From contig JAAKBF010000345.1 in the NCBI GenBank assembly GCA_012656075.1, forward strand, positions 1 through 64,000: DNA of 64,000 bases. The letters are read 5' to 3'. The position numbers and the translations under genes were made by a program. Each line of letters opens with the position of its first letter. Within the stretch, counting starts at the first letter, position 1. Source of the DNA: Phytophthora hibernalis. Its lineage: Eukaryota > Oomycota > Peronosporomycetes > Peronosporales > Peronosporaceae. Under the pieces are notes generated by a model. It had not been told where the DNA came from. It did not search any database and saw only the letters and a list, made by a program, of their open reading frames with translations. Of this stretch, positions 1 through 11,385 are shown one piece after another.

Positions 1-1886
1 CCAAGACCGTACTGCATACGGTCATACAGACGCTTGGACTTTTTGGACATCATGGTCTTAGCCAGCTCCTTGAGTTCTGCGGCCTCGTCCTCCTTTTTGG
101 CCTTCTTCGACTTCTTCTCGGCGACGACCGGCTCCGCCTTGCGCTTAAGCGGAGACGACTGTACTTCCTTCTCCTCCTCATCCTCTTCCTCTTCGTCGTC
201 ACTTCCCTCCTCGTTGTCACTGCCCTCCTTCTCGGTCTTGCTATCCAGCTCAGCCTTAAGGTCGGCGGCGTAGGCCTCCTCCTGCTCCTCGGCATCCTCG
301 TCTTCGGAGTCAGAAACACCCTCATCACCCACAGCGCCAACCTCACGCAGCACCTGCGAAGCTGACTTGAGCTTCTCCAGCTCCTTGCGGTACTCGGGAG
401 TGTAGCCCTCCTGAGCGTCGTTCACGAACGGCGAAAGGTGAGGCGGAAGCTCCGCACCAGGCACGTAACGCGCCAGCGGTAGCTTGACACCATTGTTCAC
501 CGAGTCGAACACCCACTGCGGCTGCACGTACTCGCGGTTGAAGTAACGGTGGCCCTGGTGCGGGCGATCCATGATGTGGTGCGTAATGCGCGTGCTCTTC
601 TCGTCGAAAGGCGAGCCAGCACCGTCCCAACCCAGAGTGGCTCCGTGCGAGCGCAGCACCAGCTCCAGACAGGCCGAAGGCACCTCACGAGACAGGAAGA
701 AGGTGAGACCGCTGAACAGACTCTTCTCGCTGCGCTCCTTGCGCTGCTCGCTGTAGATCTGGGCAGCCAGCTCGTTGGACGCGAAGGCAGCCTCCAGCGG
801 CTCGCTCATCTCGCCGTACGTCATCTCCTCCTGGTCCTCGTCATACTCGTCCACGGGGTTGGCCTCCTTCGTGTCAATGACACCACTCAGCGTCTTGATA
901 CGCTTCTCCGAGTCCTTCTGCTGCTGCGAGATGTCCTTGGATGTCTCCTCCGCTTCCTCGTCCACCTTCTCTTCATCAGCATTCTCCATCTCCTCGTCCT
1001 CCTTGACGCGCTCGAGCTCCAGTGCCGCCAGCTGAGCTCCAGCCGCGTCCAGCTGCAAGTTGATCTTGGGCGGGTACGCCACGCCGATCTGCTGGTACAG
1101 CTGCGCGTTGACGAACTTGAGCAGCACGTCGTAGAACTCGAGGAACGTGAGCATGACGCGCACGTCCACGCGCTTGTCCACCGTGGGTGTAAACTGGTGC
1201 GGCACGAGCCACGTGACGGTCTCGCCCTGCACGTTAGCCTGGTAGTAGATGCCCTTGATGCTAACAAACACCTTGGTGAGTGCACGGGTAGCCACCACGT
1301 AGTTCTGCCACTCGCGTACGAGACGCAGACACTTGCTCGTCACATCGGCCTGGATGCCGTTGCCCGTGGGCATGAGCGCGAACAGATGCACGAGACACAG
1401 CGCGTCATCCAGGTCGCCCAGCGCGTCCACGAAGCGCGGATAGCGTTCCTTGACGATGTGGTCCAGTTCGTAGGTGGGGCGGTGCTCGTGTTTGCGCTTG
1501 GCGTCCTCGTAGTCCTTCTTACCCATGGCCTTCTTGACCTTCTTCATAAAGCTTTGAAGGCACGGAACTTGTCCAGTACAGGCTCATGAGCCAGGAACAT
1601 GACGTCCTTTGAGGTAGTAGTACGTCTTGTCCTTGCCACTCATCTTCTTCTTGGGCTCGCGAGGGTAGATGCCCTTGAGGATGCAGAGGCGGCGGAAGTC
1701 CTTGAGCGACACCTGCAGACGCTTGAGCGCCTGGCTGCGCGTGATGTAGTTGGCCGCCGAGCCGCGCATGCCCTTGCGCTGCTCCGTGCCGAACTTGGCC
1801 CGGCGGCGCTTGCTGCCCATGGCGTCCGTCTGCTTGGCCTTGATAGACTTAAGCTTCTTCTTGCCCTTCACGCGCTTGGTCGGCAT
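1..1886 (-). CDS. PES1: Pescadillo homologue (PES1/NOP7), partial at the window edge, two compensating frameshifts
   Basis: Nucleolar protein of the PeBoW complex, needed for 60S subunit maturation (family knowledge). The start at 1886 gives a basic leader, then the pescadillo N-terminal domain with NYITRSQALKRLQ and FRRLCILKGIYP, then LDHIVKERYPRFVDALGDLD and VFVSIKGIYYQA. A BRCT domain lies near residues 390-475, with FFLSREVP, RITHHIMDRP and YVQPQWVFDSVN. An acidic and lysine-rich tail follows and runs off the left end. The frame breaks near 1606-1610 (one extra base at an AAA run) and is restored near 1546-1556 (one missing base). The conserved EPVLDKFR segment lies between the two breaks in the shifted frame, so this is an indel pair and not an intron. 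It is divergently arranged with the DHX37 gene. Identity is very secure; integrity is uncertain because of the breaks. Confidence 0.93.
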
Positions 1887-2139
1887 GGCTGCTGCAGTTA
1901 CTTGACTTGGTAGAACGGGAAGGCGTAGAACGGGTAGAGCACAAAGCTCGAAAGTGATGCACACGAACGGTTGCGCTCTGACCTGCTCCAGTCGTTTTGG
2001 CGTCAATGAAAAGCGATTGTGATTGGGTGAAAAGGAGGATACAAACCGGTCTGTGATTGGTGGAAATGGATCGCATTGAACACTGGAGCGCACACGGCCA
2101 TTAGCGATTGATTGACGCGGAGGCTGCGCGTGCGTGACG
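1887..2139. promoter_or_regulatory. Shared divergent promoter region of PES1 and DHX37
   Basis: The 253 bp between the two ATGs must carry both promoters. Two ATTGG (inverted CCAAT) motifs are visible at 2022-2026 and 2056-2060. I see no convincing oomycete initiator for either gene. Coupled expression of two nucleolar assembly factors is inferred from the arrangement only. Confidence 0.5.
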
Positions 2140-5100
2140 ATGGCGGGCAAGAAACGCAAGCAGGGCGGCCACGCCAAGGCCAAGAAGAAAGCCAAGGCGT
2201 CGAAGGAGGCGCTCGCGCAAGAACGAGAGGAAACGGCGCAGCAGGAGCCACAGGAGGTCAATGCGAACGTGGAGATTGAGGCTGGCCAGGAAGACGCGAC
2301 GGTTTCCGAGGCTTCTGGGCTACTGTCGGCCGAACTGATGGAAGAAATGGGTGCGGACGAGGCTGGCGGTGCGTTGGTGCTGCCTGGACGTCGTGAGAAG
2401 AAGCAGAAGACTGAGAAAGTGTCCGAGGAGCTGGTGCAGCAGGCGCAGCACCTGAGCAAGGCCAAGCGCAAGAAACTAGAGGCCATCGCAGCTAGGAAAG
2501 TGAAGGAGGCCAGACGCGCAGACCTGTTCAAGTCGCTGGAGCAGCAGCAGCTCTCGCAGGACCAGCTCAGGCTCATGTACAGCACGTCGCAGATGGGCCA
2601 CAAGGAGACGCTGCGAGAACGCCTCAAGCGCTCGCTGAACCGGCAAAAGGCGGGTATTGAACTTTCAGACGACGCCAAGAATGAGCTGCTGAAGAAAACG
2701 GAGCGGAAGGAGGAGGATGAAGAGGAAGAAGATAGTGAGGAGGATGAACCAATGGAGGAGGCCATGCCGACAGAGGGTAAGAAGAAGACCAAGGAAAAGA
2801 CTATCACTACTGCTGCTTCCTCGGATGTAAAGGCCACGGCGAGCACTGCTGATGCTGAAGAGAAGAGTGGCAAGAAGAAGCGTCGTAAGAAAAAGCCGAC
2901 GCTGATTCAGCGCTCTGTGCCCATGTCGCCGGTGGAGCAGGAGGCTGCTCCTTCGGAGAGTGCTGCATCCGCTGTAGCTGCCCAGCTGGCAGCGGCTGAG
3001 AAAGAGGACCCTGAGGAGGCTGCGAAGCGCTCAAGCTCGCAAAGCGCAGCGATGGCGAAACTGGAAGCACTGCGCAAGAAGAACGAGGAGAGGCGCCGTC
3101 TTAAGGATCTGACCGCTGGACAGCCAAAAGCACCACCTGCTCCGAAGAAAGAAGAAGAGGATACGGTAGACCCTGCTGAGGCGTATGTACCGAAGCCGAT
3201 TGTGATGAAGACCACTGAGGAAATGCGCGAGCTGAGCAAGGAGATGAAGTTGTCGTACAAGACGACTCTTGTGACTCTTTCGCGCAAGCCGGAAATTCAA
3301 ATGGCGCGTATGCAGCTCCCTGTGTGCAGTTCCGAGCAGGAAATTATGGAAGCTATCACCGAGAACGATGTGATTATCCTGTGCGGTGAGACGGGTAGTG
3401 GTAAGACGACGCAGGTGCCCCAGTTTCTGTATGAAGCCGGTTATGGCCACCCAGAGCACCCATCCAACAGCGGACGCATCGGTGTTACACAGCCACGACG
3501 TGTCGCTGCGGTCTCTACAGCTAAGCGTGTTGCTGAAGAGCTTAACGTGCCGTTCGGTGCGCCTAAGGGTCACGTCGGCTACCAAATTCGATACGATGCC
3601 GAGCACGTCAGTGAGCACACGCGCATCAAGTTCATGACCGATGGTATTCTGCTCAAGGAGATCCAACAGGACTTTTTGTTGCGTCAGTACTCGATCCTTC
3701 TTCTCGATGAGGCTCACGAGCGCAATGTGAATACGGATATCCTGATCGGTCTCTTGTCTCGCATTGCTCCACTGCGAGCTCAAATGTCAAGGGAAGAAGA
3801 GGAAGCGTACCAGTTGCTGTCGGATGAGGAGAAGAAAACGGCGGAGAAACCCATCAAGCCACTGAAGCTCGTAGTTATGTCTGCTACGCTGCGTGTGGAG
3901 GACTTTACACAAAACCACAGGTTGTTCCCAAACCCGCCGCCTGTGCTTCGTGTTGATGCGCGCCAGTACCCGGTGAGTGTGCATTTCAACAAACGCACGG
4001 AGCTTGATAACTACGTGGACGAGGCGTACAAGAAAGTCATCAAAATTCACAAGAAGTTGCCTGAGGGCGGTGTGCTGGTATTCCTTACGGGTCAACGTGA
4101 GATCCTACAGTTATGCCGCAAACTCTCTCGCGCATACTCGGTCGTTGCAAGAAGCAAGAAGGCGGCGGCTCTAAAGAGCAGTCGAGCCTTCCGTGCTCAA
4201 CGCAGGCAACCGAATCCTAAGCAGACGGTTAGTAGGCAGGACAACTTTCTTCGGGAACATGACGATATCGAAGAAGAGGCTGACCTAGAGGAAGCCCAGG
4301 TGTACGGTAACGATGTGGATGACGAAGATGCCGATTACGACTTGGGGACAAGGAGCATGCTTCTGAGAATGAAGATGACGAAGATGAAGATATGGACGAC
4401 GAACTCGCAGTGCCATACTTGCACGTGCTCCCGCTTTACTCTACTGCCCAATGACGAGCAGATGAAGGTTTTGACGCACCGCCAGAAAACCATCGGCTGG
4501 TCGTTGTTGCTACCAATGTGGCCGAAACATCGCTGACCATTCCTGGTGTCAAGTACGTGGTGGACGCTGGACGAACGAAGGAGCGAGTCTTCGACCTATC
4601 TAACGGCATTTCGTCCTTCGATGTTCAGTGGATCTCGAAGGCTAGCGCCGATCAACGCGCGGGTCGTGCAGGCCGTACTGGCCCGGGTCACTGCTACCGT
4701 CTGTACTCGTCTGCAGTGTATGACACGGAGTTCCAGAAATTCTCGTCCCCAGAAATCTTGTGCCAACCCATCGATGATCTTGTGCTACAGATGAAGGCTA
4801 TGGGTATTCATAACGTACAGCAGTTCCCGTTCCCGACGCCGCCCGACCGCCAAGCTGTGAAGAACGCACTTGCGACGCTGGTAAATCTTGGTGCTGTTTC
4901 CCGGGTGACGATGAGTCTATCACGGGGCTTGGTCGTGCTCTGGTGAAGTTCCCCGTCGCTGCACGGTTCGCGAAAATGTTGCTGCTTGCACAGAAGTTAG
5001 ACCTCATGGAGTACACCATCGCTATTGTTGCCGGTCTTTCGGGCCACTCACCGTTTATTCACGCTTTAGACCGTCGCGAAAAGGAGAAGGGTGACGAGGA

Positions 5101-6225
5101 CGAAGAAGGTGAAGCTGAAAAGAAAATGAGATGGAAGAAATGGAGAAGGAGTGGCGAGAAGCTGAGGAAATGCGCAAGCATGCCCAGTGGATCGACCAAG
5201 AGAGCGATGTCCTGAGTCTGCTTCGTGCCGCTGGTGCATATGCATACACTGGTGGCAACAGCCAATTCTGCAAGGACAACCACCTGCACGAGAAAACGAT
5301 GCAGAACATGTTGAAGCTGCGCCAGCAATTGACGCGGATTGTGAACAAACTGTACACAGAGGAAGAGGGTTTCGAGGCCATTGCACTTAAGCCCAAGATG
5401 CCGCCTCCAGACCTCGAGACGCAGGTTGTCCTGCGGCAAATTGTGGCCGCTGGTTTCCTGGACCAAGTGGCGAAGCGCGTGCCTGCTGGAACTATTACGG
5501 AGGGCACGAAGATCGAGCGCAACTGCGCGTACATGGCTGCCACTGGCAACGTGAAGGAGCCCGTGTACATCCACCCGCACTCGTCAGTGTTCACGCCGAA
5601 CCCGTCCAAGCTGCCGCCGTTTGTCGTGTACCAGCACATCATGCGCACAACTCGTGCGTACATGAAGATGGTGACCGCAATCGATCCCGAGTGGCTCGCG
5701 GGCATTGGTAAGAACACGCCGCTGTGCAAGTACGCGCCGCCGCTCACGGAGCCTGCGCCGTTCTACCACCCAGAGCTGGACGAGGTGCAGTGCTACGCGA
5801 AGGCACAGTATGGCATCCACCAGTGGTCTCTGCCTGCCATGCGGATCACGTATCCCGACCAAGATGCATCGGACTCGAAGGACGGATTGGCTGGCAAGTA
5901 CCGGTGGTTCGCCAAGTTCCTTCTGGATGGCCAGGTCATCCCCAGTCTGCTCCCGTTTTCGGGTGCGCTGAAGGAGCCCAGTCACACGCTGATCCGCAAG
6001 AAGTTCGACAAGAAGATCCAGTTGCTGGTCGCCAAGCTGCAGCAGCATCGCGTGGCGTCTCGCCGAGCACTCGTCGCCAAGTGGAGTTCGTCGGACGGCA
6101 AGCTGTTCCTCAAGGCAGAGCTCCAGAGCTGGATCAGGGACAGCCACCAGAACGCCTTCAGCCAGGCCTGGGGCTCCTTAGTCAAGGCCGCCGTGCAGCA
6201 GGACAAGAAGCGCAAGACAAACTAG
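2140..6225 (+). CDS. DHX37: DEAH-box RNA helicase DHX37/Dhr1 (ECM16), several frameshifts
   Basis: SSU-processome helicase that removes U3 snoRNA during 40S biogenesis (family knowledge). The ATG at 2140 opens a lysine-rich leader containing ALVLPGRREKK, a landmark of DHX37. Helicase motifs follow in order: GETGSGKT (about residue 415), TQPRRVAA, DEAHERN (about 522) and SAT in VVMSATLRVEDF. After an acidic insert come TNVAETSLTIPG and QRAGRAGRTGPG, then helicase-associated and OB-fold regions with EPVYIHPHSSVF and YQHIMRTTRAYM, ending at 6225. The frame changes near 4345 (GGGG), 4435, 4466 (TTTT), 4900 (CCC) and 5125 (AAAA). Each time the conserved sequence resumes immediately, so a pseudogene with no missing segment or, more likely, sequence errors. 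A GTG at 2134 lies two codons upstream but the ATG is the natural start. No intron is needed. Confidence 0.92.
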
Positions 6226-6370
6226 ACACCCTCATAACGTTAGAATACATCCGTCCCTTCGCTTTTGATTGGCTGTCCAAGTTGAAGTTATCAATTCTAA
6301 CAGGTAAAACACCAATTGCAAGAGGTTTACAAGGTATCCACATTGTGTACAACTTGTGTACAGTATCAAA

Positions 6371-7822
6371 ATGCTTGGAGAGCACTGGAATCACGATCGA
6401 CGGCACCGATGGCGACGCTGGAGGACGCGCGTGCGGCTCTGGTTCCTGGATCGAGGCAACCGCCGAGCTCTGTTCGTCCTCTTGACCACTTTCTTCTTGT
6501 TCTGGACTCTAAAAATGTGGCGAAACTTCGCGTCCTACCGTCGGAGCGTGGCCTGGAACGTGTCCCCACTACCATCCGATCAAATCGATCCATTCATCGA
6601 CAGTTTGTGGCACGAGACGCAGCGACTGGACACTGCAACTCCACGGGGATTGTGCTGCCATTATTCGATGACATTGCGCTGCTCGGGTTCTCTCTTGTGT
6701 TGGAGCTGCGTCGGCTGCAGGTGGCGCTGCCCGTGGAGGTTCCTCACTGCGGAGACTTGGCGCTGGAGCTGCAGACGAAGATGCAGGAGATGGACCATTT
6801 GGTGCGATTTTACGACGTCTGTGAGCTGGCAGCTAGTGCAGCAATGGACGGACGCCAACTCTTCTGTGTGGACCTGGAGCACTGCCACGACAAGTTCCGG
6901 GGCTTCAACATCAAGGTGCTGGCCGTGGTGTATTCGAGGTTCCAGGAGATTATGCTGCTGGACGCAGACACGCTGTTCTTTCAGAGCCCCATGACCCTGT
7001 GGGAGACGGAGAAGTACAGGAAGACGGGGACGCTCTTCTTTAACGACCGGATCAGCTACGACCTGTCGTACTTGGCAGCGAGGAGTCCTGATACGAATGT
7101 TGGCGCGATGCACCGCTTTTTGGCCGGGTTTGATGTCACGCCGTACCGTCGATTTGGGGTTGTTAAAGGTGACGATCGAAAGGCTCAGCTGCCGAAGCGG
7201 ATGCATGGATTGGACTTTGGTTTTCAGCCCAGCGCGTTTTTACTGAATTCTCACGTCTGGAGACTGCGTAGCGGGCACCAAATGGACTCGTCTCTCATGC
7301 TATGGGACAAAGTGCGGCAACCGCGGGCTACGGCTATGTTGGCGTCTTTCATCTCTGAACGGATTACCAACTGTGCCGTCCTATGGTGACAAGGAGTTGT
7401 ATTGGCTTGCGTGCGAGCTCGCTGAGACTGCGTACGCTTTCTCGGACATTTCTGTTGGTACTGTGGGCTGGGAGTTGCTCTCCGCTGGCCTCCAAAATGA
7501 CGGTGTATTGTGTGGAGACGCATTGCAGCATTATCCTGTACAACTGAACCCAGCTAAGGGCTCGGAAGCGGACGTTGAGCCGCTGTACATGAACAGCGAC
7601 AACATTTTAGAGTGGGGTCAGCGGTCTCGCCGTTTGTACCGAACTGTTGCTCGGCCGGCAGAACTGTATCCTGGCTCTTTCACCGAGCGGAAGCTGCTAC
7701 AAACCTGTCCTTTTGACGTGACGACCATGGAACTCGCACCACTGGAAACGATGCTTCTTTTACAGCGACGGGAGCTCTACGATGCCGTTGCGGGCTGGAA
7801 AAGCGCTCATCCACAAACCTGA
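6371..7822 (+). CDS. Putative alpha-mannosyltransferase of the MNN1 type (Mannosyl_trans3-like), two frameshifts
   Basis: Predicted type II Golgi glycosyltransferase. The ATG at 6371 gives a short Arg-rich cytosolic tail and one membrane anchor (ALFVLLTTFFLFWTL). The catalytic region has IVLPLFDDIALLG, the DxD metal motif in LLDADTLFFQSP, and TLFFNDRISYDLSYL. Near the C-terminus are GFQPSAFLLNSHVWRL and PSYGDKELYWLACELAE, as in this family. The frame shifts near 6640 (CGGGG run) and near 7355; in both places the neighbouring frame continues the family sequence. The stop at 7822 is clean. The donor sugar is inferred from family membership. It could be another DxD transferase of the same fold. 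It starts 145 bp after DHX37 on the same strand. Confidence 0.72.
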
Positions 7823-8492
7823 TCTCTTTGCCATAAGATAACAGCGGACTCAATCTTTGCTGACGTTGAGATGCGGCGCTGTCTTGATTTGGCTTCATCC
7901 GGGTATTTACTGTTTTAACGAGCCCATCCGGCGACAAATTTCTCCTATTGGATACTGTACGAGCCGAGGAAATCAATCGGTTGTGTAGGAAAGTGGAGTG
8001 CTTACGATAATCGGAAGGGTATTCACGGCGTCTGCTGCTACTTTTGAACGACAATATGATAGACAAATTACTGGCTACTGCACCGGTAGTATCGTCCAGC
8101 TGCAGTGATAATGACAGCAACTTTTTTTAGGAGCTCAGCTTAAAGCCAAAATTTTGGGTGATTAAGTCTTTTGACGCCCGCAACCTGCAAACGTCAACGT
8201 TTGGCTCGTGCGGACTGCAGCCTCCCGCTCTATCGCAACAGATTCGAGTCTCCCGTGTTCAGCGAATCTTTCCCGTGTCGATAGACAAGTATCGTCGCGT
8301 TGAACACGTGCACTGAAAGTGCACCAAACTGCTCCGGCTCATGTTCGGTCGTGGCAACTTGCTGATGCTTCAATTGCCAATTGATCTGGCTTTCTGCATT
8401 GACCCCAGGGATGATTCCGGGTTCAGTAAGCCAGCGTGGACCAGGTATATGTAGATCAAGCAGTAGTACTGTGGGCGGTGTCGAAGATGGAT

Positions 8493-8536
8493 GTGGCTTT
8501 TCAAAAGGCTCCGTGGCTTTTCAAAAGGCTCCGTGG
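8493..8536. repeat. 20-bp tandem duplication
   Basis: A 20-bp unit containing TGGCTTTTCAAAAGGCTCCG is present 2.2 times in direct order without mismatch, upstream of transporter copy 1. Confidence 0.9.
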
Positions 8537-8628
8537 TGATTGTGGATTAATGGCGCGCCGGATCAAAAGCGGTGGTCTGGAGAATAACGCCTGAGGTTTG
8601 CCTGCTTTAGTTCATGCTGATGCCAAGC

Positions 8629-8651
8629 GGTGCTCTTTAGTAAAGAGCACC
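8629..8651. repeat. Perfect 11-bp inverted repeat with 1-nt centre
   Basis: GGTGCTCTTTA, a single G, then TAAAGAGCACC. The arms are perfect complements. It lies about 180-200 bp upstream of the putative transcription start of transporter copy 1, so a dimeric regulator site is possible but unproven. Confidence 0.85.
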
Positions 8652-8829
8652 ACTTGTAAAAAGTCTTTACAGCGGGCAGCGTTTGTGGTTTGAGAGGAAT
8701 CCACCAATCCTGTGATTCACGTTCCTTGCAAAATGTCAAATCCATAAGCTTACTGATTGCGCTCGTATCCTGCTGAGAACGGCCCTGCTACAGCATGAGA
8801 TAGGGAGCGCCCGACACAGCACGAGCTAT

Positions 8830-8843
8830 TCATTCTGCAACTT
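8830..8843 (+). promoter_or_regulatory. Oomycete initiator-like element of transporter copy 1
   Basis: TCATTCTGCAACTT matches the core TCATTYYNCAWTTT at 13 of 14 positions and lies about 50 nt upstream of the ATG at 8894. Confidence 0.6.
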
Positions 8844-8893
8844 ACCAGCTCCAGCCCAACCAAGCTCCAGTTCAACAGAATCGACCAACAACC

Positions 8894-10315
8894 ATGAACA
8901 AATACCTGGTTCGAGGCCTCGGCTTCTTCAACGATGCCTACGACCTCTTCGTCATGAACATCGTCAACGTCGTGCTCACGGAGCAGTACGGCAAGGAGGT
9001 CTACACTTCCTACGTCAAGTCGTGGGTCTCGGCTGCTGCTATCATCGGTGCCGTCATCGGTCAGCTGCTGTTCGGCTTCCTGGGCGACGTCTTCGGTCGT
9101 AAAGTGAACATGGTCGCCACTTGCGTGCTGCTGATCGTGGGCTCCATCCTGTGTACGGTGGCGTACGCTGGTGACGGCAAGTCAACGTTGTGGTTCCTGG
9201 TGGTGGCCCGTATCATTCTGGGCATCGGTATCGGTGGTGAGTACCCTTTGGCTGCTTCGTCGTCGGCTGAGGACTCGACGAGCTCGGCCGAACGCAACAC
9301 CCGCGTGGCTACGACGTTCTCGCTGCAGGGAGTGGGTCAGGTGGTCGCCGCCATTCTGGGCAACCTGTTGGTACAAGCTCTTGCTGATGGCAAGCCTGGT
9401 GAGAACAGCGACTCTCGTCTTGAGACCGTGTGGCGTCTACTCTTCGCTATCGGTTGCGTCCCTGCCGTTGTGATCTGCTACTACCGCATCACTGCTGAAG
9501 AAACGGAAGCTTACAAGGCAGTGCAGGAGCGTCAGAACGCAGTGACTCGCGTGGGTGCTGCGAAGAAGGCCCGCTTGTCCTTTATTCTACGTCACTACTG
9601 GGTCAGTCTGCTCGGTACGGCTGGCACGTGGTTCCTGTTCGACATCATCTACTACGCGCAGAATCTGTTTTCGGCCAGCATTCTGTCGGTCATCGGAGTG
9701 AAGAACTCGTCACTGCAGCAGGTCACCACAATGAACGCCTTTGTTGCACTCCTTGCCCTCCCTGGCTACTACGTGGCCATCTACTTCATCAACACTCTCG
9801 GACGCAAGAAGATGGCGCTTCAGGGTTTCTTCTTCATGGGTGTGCTCTGCCTCATCTTGGCCATCTTCTGGGACGATCTGCAGGACCAGACTGTGCTGTT
9901 CATCATCCTGTACGGCCTCACGCTCTTCTTCGCCAACTTCGGTCCCAACACCGCTACGTTCGTACTGCCCACCGAGATGTACCCGACTCCTATCCGATCG
10001 ACCTGCCACGGTATCTCCGCTGCTTGCGGTAAAGCTGGTGCGGCCATCGGCTCGTTCGGTTTCTCGATCTGGGTGTCCAACGAGAGCTTCGGCTACGATG
10101 GTGCTTTCTACACCTTCTGCGCGATCGCTTTCGTGTCGATCCCGTTGACGTGGTTCTGCGTGTTCGACAACAACGTTCCCATTGAAGAGATGGATGCGGA
10201 TTTCTACCGCAAGCTTCACGGTGAGGATGTCTTCACTCGTGACTCGTTCGCGTCGAAAGGCGCTGAGCAGGACAAAGAGATCGGTTACAAGTCGTCGGCC
10301 ACGCCCAACGCGTAA
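8894..10315 (+). CDS. Phosphate:H+ symporter family (MFS, PHT1/Pho84-like) transporter, copy 1
   Basis: A 473-residue, 12-TM major facilitator protein, intact and intronless, predicted to import inorganic phosphate with protons at the plasma membrane. It has FFNDAYDLF in TM1 (D14), the loop GDVFGRK (65-70), the family signature as GGEYPL (114-119) and Q145 in TFSLQG. W246, D250 and Y254 lie in GTAGTWFLFDIIYY and N352 in NFGPN. These line up with the phosphate-binding residues of the Piriformospora PiPT structure (Y150, Q177, W320, D324, Y328, N431). The signature Asp (PiPT D149) is Glu116 here. The middle loop is short for the family. The coding DNA is almost identical to copy 2 while both flanks differ. 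Confidence 0.88.
   Translation: MNKYLVRGLGFFNDAYDLFVMNIVNVVLTEQYGKEVYTSYVKSWVSAAAIIGAVIGQLLFGFLGDVFGRKVNMVATCVLLIVGSILCTVAYAGDGKSTLWFLVVARIILGIGIGGEYPLAASSSAEDSTSSAERNTRVATTFSLQGVGQVVAAILGNLLVQALADGKPGENSDSRLETVWRLLFAIGCVPAVVICYYRITAEETEAYKAVQERQNAVTRVGAAKKARLSFILRHYWVSLLGTAGTWFLFDIIYYAQNLFSASILSVIGVKNSSLQQVTTMNAFVALLALPGYYVAIYFINTLGRKKMALQGFFFMGVLCLILAIFWDDLQDQTVLFIILYGLTLFFANFGPNTATFVLPTEMYPTPIRSTCHGISAACGKAGAAIGSFGFSIWVSNESFGYDGAFYTFCAIAFVSIPLTWFCVFDNNVPIEEMDADFYRKLHGEDVFTRDSFASKGAEQDKEIGYKSSATPNA
8903..10284 (+). repeat. About 1.38-kb near-perfect direct repeat, unit 1
   Basis: This segment appears identical, without indels, to 11395-12776 (constant offset 2492). The first difference upstream is a third-codon base at 8902 versus 11394; the first downstream is at 10285. 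Identity starts and stops inside the coding sequence, and the UTRs are unrelated. Confidence 0.85.
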
Positions 10316-11313
10316 GGCTACGTATAACTATCAATTTAAGTTGTTGATACAGGAGATTAATGAAGTTACGTCCTGTTTCGAAGAGAATACTACAGTACTT
10401 CCTCGGTCATTACGCTGCAATGGCAGCCATGGTCATGTTGATGTCAAGTTCGATTCGATCGAGAGCCAGATTCGAGTCATGTATCCGATAGCTTGTCCCC
10501 GATTCCAGATCACTTCAAGCGCAACATGGCTTGAATCTCTTCAGATTCGAGACGGGATGCGCCGTTTGGCCAGAAAAAGGTTCGACTACCAAAATAACGT
10601 AGATTGGGTTCCCTCTAACGTTATCCGTGTTTTGGGCCGCATTTGAATTTGAATTTGCCAATTCAATTGGCGCCCGTGTATTGCCGCGATTGTCATCCGT
10701 TCATGCGACCGAATGCAACACACTCTAATCCCCGCGTCGGCTTTCTAATAGAGACTCTATAGATGCATCGCTTTGCCAATGCGACGGGCAATGATGTGGG
10801 ACAAGCGACCCCTTCCAGCACAAGATTCCAAACTGAGGTTTTCCGCATCTACCGCGAATCAAAGCCTGTCGTGATATAAAGTACATGTACAGGGCAACGC
10901 ACTGCATTACGCAGTGGCTGGCTTTCAGCCCACCTCAGTGAGACGGCTCAAGCGAGTACAGTACCGAATAAAGAATCCCGGTTCGCGCAGCGAGTTTCCA
11001 ACCACTGGAACGCGGCGTAGCAAACGAGAATTCCAGTCCAACGCAAATAACACACTATCATTTCGCTAATGCCTACCCTGATCCAAGTGCGCGTGCCGGC
11101 TTACGGCGAAGTGGGCAGGGACAGCCGGAGCTCGACTCGCTCGCAAGGTATCCGCCCAACTGAGACGAGAACCCAATTTAAGCCCATACTTTAATCCATA
11201 AAAGTGCCGTGTCACTTTTGAGCAGGGCGTCCGTCCATAGCCGGGCTGCATTCATGATCGGCATCATTGTCAACTTCACCTCCAATCGCGTCCGCTCTCA
11301 CTCGGGAGTCCTC
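10316..11313. other. Intergenic region between transporter copies 1 and 2
   Basis: About 1 kb with no similarity to the region upstream of copy 1 and no supported gene. Open frames here start at non-ATG codons or lack any recognisable motif. Confidence 0.55.
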
Positions 11314-11327
11314 TCATTCCGCAATTC
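11314..11327 (+). promoter_or_regulatory. Oomycete initiator-like element of transporter copy 2
   Basis: TCATTCCGCAATTC matches TCATTYYNCAWTTT at 13 of 14 positions, about 60 nt upstream of the ATG at 11386. It argues against the in-frame ATG at 11254, which would lie upstream of the start of transcription. Confidence 0.6.
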
Positions 11328-11385
11328 ACCGGCAACCGACCAAGTCTCACTGCATCCGACCAAAATCACTCACATCTTGCCGGCC

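Larger units (their letters stand above)
7823..8829. other. Intergenic region without a supported gene
   Basis: About 1 kb between the glycosyltransferase and transporter copy 1. I find no conserved coding signal on either strand. It contains a short tandem duplication (8493-8536) and an 11-bp inverted repeat (8629-8651), listed separately. Confidence 0.6.

Noticed and set aside
34..273. Ser-rich plus-strand frame at the window start
   Set aside because: Antisense of the acidic tail of pescadillo; poly-Ser arises from GAG/GAA codons on the other strand.
549..1589. 346-residue plus-strand open frame
   Set aside because: It lies opposite the pescadillo coding sequence and has Leu/Val/His-rich shadow composition without a domain.
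1546..1610. Intron in pescadillo
   Set aside because: The stretch encodes conserved protein in the shifted frame and lacks proper splice sites; two opposite indels fit better.
1887..2873. Long N-terminal extension of pescadillo
   Set aside because: The open frame is antisense to DHX37; the homologous start is the ATG at 1886.
3031..3783. 250-residue minus-strand frame
   Set aside because: Shadow opposite the DHX37 helicase core.
9710..10219. Minus-strand frames repeated identically in transporter copies 1 and 2 (also 12202-12711)
   Set aside because: Their identity only reflects the identical transporter DNA; no independent coding evidence.
11209..11385. N-terminal extension of transporter copy 2
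   Set aside because: The frame begins at GTG, has no counterpart in the other copies, and an initiator-like element lies between the in-frame ATG at 11254 and the ATG at 11386.
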